A stretch of DNA of 20,155 nt, from contig JBAYFO010000065.1 of NCBI GenBank assembly GCA_041667115.1, forward strand, positions 1 through 20,155. The letters run 5' to 3'. This document shows positions 15,559-20,155 of the stretch, one piece after another. The stretch comes from UBA1563 sp041667115 (lineage in GTDB: Bacteria; Bacteroidota; Ignavibacteria; Ignavibacteriales; Ignavibacteriaceae). The notes below the pieces were generated by a model that was given only the letters and a program-made list of their open reading frames with translations, did no database searches and was not told the DNA's origin. The first letter of the stretch is position 1; each line of letters opens with the position of its first letter. The position numbers and the translations under genes are program-made.

Positions 15559-16181
15559 TCTTCAGGGGTTCCAAATTTAAAATTATTACTTCGCACTTCA
15601 TCCACTAAATATTTAATTGTATCACAAATTATCGGTGCCGATTTATCACTGTCATGCAAAACCACAATTGCATTTTTTACAAGATAATTTTTGAGTGCAA
15701 ATTTAACAACTTTTATGTCGTTTTTATAATCATACGGCAATAAAGTCCACATAACATTCCTCATGTTATATTTTTTTAGTGTATTGGCTAGCCGGAATGT
15801 AAATCGTCCGTGAGGTGGCCGAAAATATTTTGGGAGAACTCCGCTCAACTCTTCAATTGTTTGGTTAGTTGAAATTATTTCTTTTGCTAACTCTTCTTCA
15901 CTCAATTTTGTAATTTTTTTATGGTCAAACGTATGATTACCAATTAAATGTTTTTCTTCTGCGATTGCTTTTGTTAATTGTGGATAACGGCTAACATTAT
16001 TCCCCACACAAAAAAATAACGCTTGAATATTTTCTTCGTTTAAGGTTTCAAGAATTTTTTCTGTCGTTGCAGGATTAGGTCCATCATCAAAGGTAACAAG
16101 TATTTTATCTACAGCTGATTCCCAGATAAATTCATGAAATAACTTTCTAATATAAACTGGAGGTTGATAAAGAATTTTCAT
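15546..16181 (-). CDS. NodB-type polysaccharide deacetylase (carbohydrate esterase family 4)
   Basis: CE4 enzymes remove N- or O-acetyl groups from sugars using a bound metal. All five motifs are present in this 211-residue form: TFDDGP (30-35, catalytic and metal Asp), HTFDH (83-87, metal His pair), RPPHG (121-125), MWTLLPYDY (144-152) and VLHD (174-177). There is no signal peptide or membrane helix, so it probably works in the cytoplasm on a lipid-linked or nucleotide sugar. I start it at the ATG at 16181: it forms an ATGA overlap with the upstream GT2, and GGGGAGGAA lies 9 nt before it. A GTG at 16205 would put that ribosome-binding site inside the gene. It sits between two GT2 genes and is translationally coupled to both, implying one shared substrate. 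Confidence 0.9.
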   Translation of the reverse strand: MKILYQPPVYIRKLFHEFIWESAVDKILVTFDDGPNPATTEKILETLNEENIQALFFCVGNNVSRYPQLTKAIAEEKHLIGNHTFDHKKITKLSEEELAKEIISTNQTIEELSGVLPKYFRPPHGRFTFRLANTLKKYNMRNVMWTLLPYDYKNDIKVVKFALKNYLVKNAIVVLHDSDKSAPIICDTIKYLVDEVRSNNFKFGTPEECLN

Positions 16182-17311
16182 CTCTTCAAGTTCCTCCCCT
16201 TCCACTCAAAATTCCCAAAAGCTCCAGAAATTCCGGCGTAAATAATATAAGGGATATGAAGAATTTCGGATATAATAAACACTTTATAGTTAATATTTTT
16301 AAATAGTAGCGGAATCCCTTTTCTCATAATGAAATATTCTATGATTCCCTTTAGTAACACAAACGAGCTGAATGAATAAAGGAATATCAGTTTGAAAGTG
16401 ATACCAAGAAGTAATTGCAGTGGTAAACTAACAAAGAAGAGATAGATCATTATAAGTTTCAATATCAAGGTTTTATCATTATAAAACAAGCCTTTACTTG
16501 CCCATCGTTTTCGTTGTTGAATAAAACCGTCGATGGTTCTGTTTGCCTGTGTTTCCACAACCGCGTGTTCGGATAACATGAATTGAACTTCATATTTTTT
16601 AGACTTCGCGATCTTCTGCATTAAAAATTCATCGTCTCCTGAAGAAAGATGTTGATTATCCTCATATCCATTAACATAATCGAATGCCTCTTTTCTGAAT
16701 GCAATGTTCGCTGCATTACAGATAGTTGGTTTATGAGCACCAATTAGTCCTGCACCGGTTAGAACTAAGCCACCGAATTCTAGTTGTTGAATTCTATTAA
16801 AAAGTAAATCCGAATCAGAAAATCTAACCGGTCCCGAAACAAAACCTGTACTGTCAGTAAATGCAGAAACCATCATATCCAACCACACTTTCGGATGGAT
16901 GCAATCCGCGTCTGTAGTTACAATTATTTCGCCTTTAGCATGATCGATCCCATATTTAATTCCTCTCTTTTTCGGTGACATTTTTTTGTAGTCATCCGGA
17001 ACCGAAATCACCTGAGTGTTTGGGAGTGCTTTCTCCGAATTTATTTTTTTCGCAGAATCATCATTTGAAAAATCATCAACAAAGATAATTTCATAATGAT
17101 CTTTTGGATATGCCTGAGATTCAAGGCTTCTAAGACAATCTACAATTACATCATATTCATTTCTAAAAGGAACAATTATCGAGATAAAATATTTTTTATT
17201 GGTTCTAAGTTTCTTTCTTCCTAAACTCCTAAGCCCAAAATATATTTGAGCTAAAAAGCCGAAATAGAAAATTACCGGGATGAGAATTATTAAGAATAAA
17301 ATGTACATCAT
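16178..17311 (-). CDS. Membrane glycosyltransferase family 2 (second GT2)
   Basis: This 377-residue membrane GT2 has the same architecture as the other GT2 of the run but a clearly different sequence. An N-terminal helix spans about 3-26. The GT-A domain has ISIIVPFRNEYDVIVDCLRS (43-62), IIFVDDFSNDDS (75-86), VTTDADC (131-137), CNAANIAFRK (198-207), SSGDDEFL (223-230) and IQQRKRWASKG (264-274). At least two hydrophobic stretches follow (about 283-315 and 345-360), and it ends in WKGRNLKR. All catalytic motifs are intact. The first ATG of an ATG-ATG pair overlaps the upstream TGA (ATGA junction), without a Shine-Dalgarno. It probably elongates a lipid-linked glycan or makes a glycolipid together with the deacetylase and first GT2. 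Specificity is unknown. Confidence 0.87.
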   Translation of the reverse strand: MMYILFLIILIPVIFYFGFLAQIYFGLRSLGRKKLRTNKKYFISIIVPFRNEYDVIVDCLRSLESQAYPKDHYEIIFVDDFSNDDSAKKINSEKALPNTQVISVPDDYKKMSPKKRGIKYGIDHAKGEIIVTTDADCIHPKVWLDMMVSAFTDSTGFVSGPVRFSDSDLLFNRIQQLEFGGLVLTGAGLIGAHKPTICNAANIAFRKEAFDYVNGYEDNQHLSSGDDEFLMQKIAKSKKYEVQFMLSEHAVVETQANRTIDGFIQQRKRWASKGLFYNDKTLILKLIMIYLFFVSLPLQLLLGITFKLIFLYSFSSFVLLKGIIEYFIMRKGIPLLFKNINYKVFIISEILHIPYIIYAGISGAFGNFEWKGRNLKR

Positions 17312-18258
17312 CGTTTCGCAGTTACTAAAATGATTAAACCCAGGATTGATGGGACTAAAATATTAAAAAGAAATATTGAGATTGCAGAAAGAAATCCCAC
17401 TTCCGCAGGCAAACCAATTGCCGAAACAAAAAATATTGAAGCACTTTCTCGGATTCCCAAATCGCCGAAAGAAATTGCTGGAATAAAAGATTTAGCAAAG
17501 AGAGTCAAAATTCCGCAAAGTAGAAAGGCGATTTCTAATGGTTTATTTGCAAATGCTGCAATAAGGATTCCATACTGCAAAGCAATAATTAAATACATAG
17601 AGAAGGAATAAGCAAGCTGAACAAAAACAGTTCTTTTGTTAACTCTTTTCAACACCTGGAGATTGAAAAACAACTTTTTCAAGAATTTAATTTTTTCTAC
17701 CCGTTTATAAAAAGTTGCAGCTATCGTTTTTTGAAATATAAAATAAATAAATACGGATAGAAGACAAACCAAGAGAAAAGAAAAATAATAAAGTACTTTT
17801 AACGAATACGACGAGGTGAAAGACAAAAACCACACCGTTGAAAACAGTCCGGCAAATATGAGAATGAACATGTTGGCAAGTTTGTCTACTACACTAGCCG
17901 ATACAACTTCACTTGCCGGGAATTCGCTAATCATAAAACTTCTTCCGAAGTATTCCCCAAGACTCGCCGGCGTAAAAGAACCTGTTGCAACGCCGACAAA
18001 AAAAGAAGAAAATAATTTTTTATTTGACAGCTTCCCAAGCATTTCCCCAAAGACTGCTTTCCACTTGCTCAGTTGTATTAATAGATTAACAAATGTTAAT
18101 AAGCAGACAAATCCCATCACCTGCAGTTTAGGCATGGTAAATATTTTACTATAATCAAAAGATTGAAACCTTTGAAAAAGGTAAATCATAATTGCGCCTG
18201 CAACTATGAGCTTTCCGAATAGCAGCCATTTCTCTTTTCTTGAAAGGGAGAAGATCAT
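17308..18258 (-). CDS. YbhN/AglD2-like membrane protein (lysylphosphatidylglycerol synthase TM / flippase-like domain)
   Basis: This 316-residue integral membrane protein has about 8 hydrophobic segments by eye. It matches the UPF0104/PF03706 group, which is related to the flippase half of MprF and often adjoins lipid glycosyltransferases. Characteristic regions are LIQLSKWKAVFGEMLGKLS (60-78), the strongly conserved VGVATGSFTPASLGEYFGR (88-106), SASVVDKLANMFI (120-132), and the C-terminal SFIPAISFGDLGIRESASIF (255-274). There is no cytoplasmic synthetase domain, so it would be a transporter-like or accessory unit, not a full MprF. It heads the long minus-strand run; its stop overlaps the next GT2 start (ATGA). 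No Shine-Dalgarno precedes its ATG. Moving or presenting a lipid-linked sugar is inferred from family and context. Confidence 0.82.
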   Translation of the reverse strand: MIFSLSRKEKWLLFGKLIVAGAIMIYLFQRFQSFDYSKIFTMPKLQVMGFVCLLTFVNLLIQLSKWKAVFGEMLGKLSNKKLFSSFFVGVATGSFTPASLGEYFGRSFMISEFPASEVVSASVVDKLANMFILIFAGLFSTVWFLSFTSSYSLKVLYYFSFLLVCLLSVFIYFIFQKTIAATFYKRVEKIKFLKKLFFNLQVLKRVNKRTVFVQLAYSFSMYLIIALQYGILIAAFANKPLEIAFLLCGILTLFAKSFIPAISFGDLGIRESASIFFVSAIGLPAEVGFLSAISIFLFNILVPSILGLIILVTAKR

Positions 18259-18436
18259 TCAGTGATTCAACTTTCTATAAAAATGATACTTGTCTTTATT
18301 GCCCAAAAGGTTATGTTTTTTAAGCTAACCATTAATTTCTTTTTTTACCGTTACAATTTAAGCTATTCATTTTACATTTAAAATTTTGCCGTAATTCTTT
18401 ATCTTGTATCAACTACTTTCAAAAATTAGGTAAAAA
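18259..18436. promoter_or_regulatory. Divergent promoter region between the long minus-strand run and bshC
   Basis: This is a 178-bp non-coding spacer with outward-facing starts, very A/T-rich. It must hold, or lie near, the promoters of both bshC and the minus-strand run. I searched it by eye for TTTG, about 19 bases, TAnnTTTG and for sigma-70 boxes, and found no convincing pair on either strand. No hairpin terminator or riboswitch fold stands out. Confidence 0.5.
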
Positions 18437-20062
18437 ATGTTTATTAACTTTTCAGACATTCCGGGACATCACAATCTGTTTTTAGATTATGTCTACGAAT
18501 TTCAACACGTAAAAAATTTTTACTTCACCGATTTCAGAAATAAAGATGCTTACACAGATCACTTCCGGGCTAGAACAAAAGAGCAGAATCCCCTTCTCTT
18601 TAAACTTCCGGAATTATTGTTAAACCAGTATGCAACTTCTCAACCCTCGGTAAAGACACAAAAAAATATTGCACTCTTAAAAGAACCTAAAACGATGGCT
18701 GTTTTTACAGGACAGCAGTTAGGTGTTTTTGGCGGTCCGTTGTATACAATATACAAAACGATCACCACAATAAAGCTAGCGCAGTATCTCAATGAACGAT
18801 TTGATGAGTTTAACTTTGTTCCTGTTTTTTGGCTTGAGGGTGACGACCACGATTTTGCTGAAGTAAATTCAATAACTATTATTAATGGCGAAAACAATCT
18901 AACAACACTCACTTACGAGGATTCATTACCTGAAGATGAATTACGGGGTAGTGTGGGTGAACTTGTGTTCAATTCGGGAATCACTACCGTTCTTGATGAA
19001 CTCCAGAAAAATTTGCGTAAAACTGAATTTACAGATGAGTTGATTACTGAATTAAGAGAGATTTATCAAGAAGGTAAAACATTTAAAGAAGCATTCCGCC
19101 AGTTAATGTTTAATTATTTTGATCAATATGGATTGATCATTTTCGATCCCCAACAAAATGAAATAAAAAAATTATTGAAGCCGATATTCCATGAAGAACT
19201 GCTGAATTACAGGCTGCATTCCGAAAAATTAATTTTACGCAGCGCCGAACTTGAAGAAACATACCACGCGCAGGTGAAAGTCCGTCCGATAAATTTATTT
19301 ATGAATTATGAGAAAGGACGCTATGCTATTGAACCGGTTGATGATTATTTCAGACTAAAACATAAACGGGTAAAATTTACCCAGGAAGATTTATTAAAAT
19401 TTATTTCCGATTCACCGGAACTCTTTTCGCCAAATGTTATTTTACGCCCAATATGTCAGGACTATTTATTCCAAACTGCTTTCTACGTTGGCGGACCAAG
19501 CGAAGTGAGTTACTTCGCGCAAGTGCTTCCTCTGTATGAAGATTTCCAGATTCCACAACCTATTATCTATCCCCGCTCGTCTGCTACTTTAATTGAAAAG
19601 GGAGTTCAGACGGTTTTTGATAAGTATCAACTAACATTAAATGATTTTTTTCTGAACGCAGACCAGATTGCAGGAAAAGTGATCAACACTTTATCGGATT
19701 TTGATACTGAAGTTGATTTCTCAAAAGCTCAAGAAGAGTTGGAAAAAACCATTGACGTGTTACAAGGTAAATTAATGGTTCTCGATAAAACAATTGGGGA
19801 TTCAGCAGATCGTTACAAACAAAAAATACTTAATACACTTAACGAGTTTAAGGGAAAGGCGAACGAAGCCCAGAAACGAAAATATGAAACTGCTCTAAGG
19901 CAAATTGCCAAAACTTCTTTAGCGGTATTTCCCAATGCAATTTTGCAAGAACGTGAGCTGAATTATTTTTACTTTGCAAATAAATACGGGAAACATTTTA
20001 TCAAAATACTTTTTGAAGAATTGACGATAAATAAATTCGAACACCAGACCATTAACTTGTAA
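18437..20062 (+). CDS. bshC: Bacillithiol biosynthesis cysteine-adding enzyme BshC
   Basis: BshC joins cysteine to glucosaminyl-malate in the last step of bacillithiol synthesis, a cytoplasmic low-molecular-weight thiol that buffers redox stress. The 541-residue length matches the family. Signature regions are AVFTGQQLGVFGGPLYTIYK (88-107), a nucleotide-binding Rossmann-like segment, and PVFWLEGDDHDFAEVNSI (129-146). Later come ILRPICQDYLFQTAFYVGGP, SYFAQVLPLY and IYPRSSATLIEKG. A C-terminal coiled coil (about 435-505) precedes the family ending with LQERELNYFYFANKYG. The ATG at 18437 has AGG 7 nt upstream. The gene diverges from the glycan run and is probably regulated apart from it. bshA and bshB are not in the window. 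Nothing recognisable lies in the 93 bp after its stop. Confidence 0.95.
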   Translation: MFINFSDIPGHHNLFLDYVYEFQHVKNFYFTDFRNKDAYTDHFRARTKEQNPLLFKLPELLLNQYATSQPSVKTQKNIALLKEPKTMAVFTGQQLGVFGGPLYTIYKTITTIKLAQYLNERFDEFNFVPVFWLEGDDHDFAEVNSITIINGENNLTTLTYEDSLPEDELRGSVGELVFNSGITTVLDELQKNLRKTEFTDELITELREIYQEGKTFKEAFRQLMFNYFDQYGLIIFDPQQNEIKKLLKPIFHEELLNYRLHSEKLILRSAELEETYHAQVKVRPINLFMNYEKGRYAIEPVDDYFRLKHKRVKFTQEDLLKFISDSPELFSPNVILRPICQDYLFQTAFYVGGPSEVSYFAQVLPLYEDFQIPQPIIYPRSSATLIEKGVQTVFDKYQLTLNDFFLNADQIAGKVINTLSDFDTEVDFSKAQEELEKTIDVLQGKLMVLDKTIGDSADRYKQKILNTLNEFKGKANEAQKRKYETALRQIAKTSLAVFPNAILQERELNYFYFANKYGKHFIKILFEELTINKFEHQTINL

Positions 20063-20155
20063 ATTAGTATTATCTGGTTTCTCAAAGAAGATATAAGATA
20101 CAACCTCCGGAAAGCGAGATACAGCATTAGATTATATATACTGAAGTTCTCCCTA

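Noticed and set aside
14467..17311. Hopanoid-modification (hpn) cluster
   Set aside because: GT2 and radical SAM genes are shared themes, but no squalene-hopene cyclase, HpnG or YdjC-type HpnK is present; the deacetylase here is NodB-type.
17816..18154. A plus-strand reading frame of 112 residues
   Set aside because: It is antisense to the YbhN-like membrane protein gene, whose family motifs are clear; the composition fits a shadow.
20063..20155. Start of another gene or a terminator after bshC
   Set aside because: The 93 bp contain no plus-strand ATG, no hairpin with a T tract and no recognisable coding sequence before the window ends.

Overview
The window is A+T-rich and almost fully coding. 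It suggests a Gram-negative member of the Bacteroidota/Chlorobiota/Ignavibacteriota group, and I favour Ignavibacteria. The reasons are outer-membrane proteins of the PorV/PorQ type, an Asp-box protein ending in a FlgD-like/type IX secretion C-terminal domain, a bacillithiol enzyme (BshC), and start codons mostly preceded by A/T-rich leaders without Shine-Dalgarno sequences. The taxonomic assignment is inference from gene content. I see 19 genes, 17 of them on the minus strand, and no tRNA, rRNA, CRISPR array or insertion sequence.

Layout, left to right. (1) Positions 1-2615, minus strand: the N-terminal 140 codons of thymidylate synthase (cut by the window edge), a type I glycerate kinase, and a family 9 (heptosyltransferase-like) glycosyltransferase. 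(2) 2648-3796, plus strand: a GT4-like glycosyltransferase wedged between minus-strand genes, 32 bp from the divergent GT9 start and overlapping the convergent flippase gene by 45 bp. (3) 3752-18258, minus strand: fourteen genes with overlaps or very short gaps; the largest gap is 52 bp. Read in transcription order they are a YbhN-like lipid flippase/synthase-family membrane protein, a GT2, a NodB-type deacetylase, a second GT2, a radical SAM protein, a DUF1207-like outer-membrane protein, an M50 site-2-type protease, a lipoprotein, an Asp-box protein with a secretion/sorting-like C-terminus, two PorV/PorQ-like barrels, a FemAB/BioF2-like acyltransferase, a GT4-like glycosyltransferase and a Wzx-like flippase. 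(4) 18437-20062, plus strand: bshC, divergent from the long run across a 178-bp spacer.

How they may work together. The upstream part of the run (GT2, deacetylase, GT2, YbhN-like, radical SAM) has the ingredients to build, deacetylate and perhaps flip a lipid-linked sugar at the inner membrane. The downstream part (acyltransferase, glycosyltransferase, Wzx) resembles surface-polysaccharide assembly. Between them lies an outer-membrane/secretion group (PorV/PorQ-like barrels, a protein with a T9SS/FlgD-like C-terminus, a lipoprotein). In known type IX systems PorV escorts cargo that PorU attaches to a lipopolysaccharide, so a joint glycan and secreted-protein surface module is a testable idea. 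It is not shown by the sequence.
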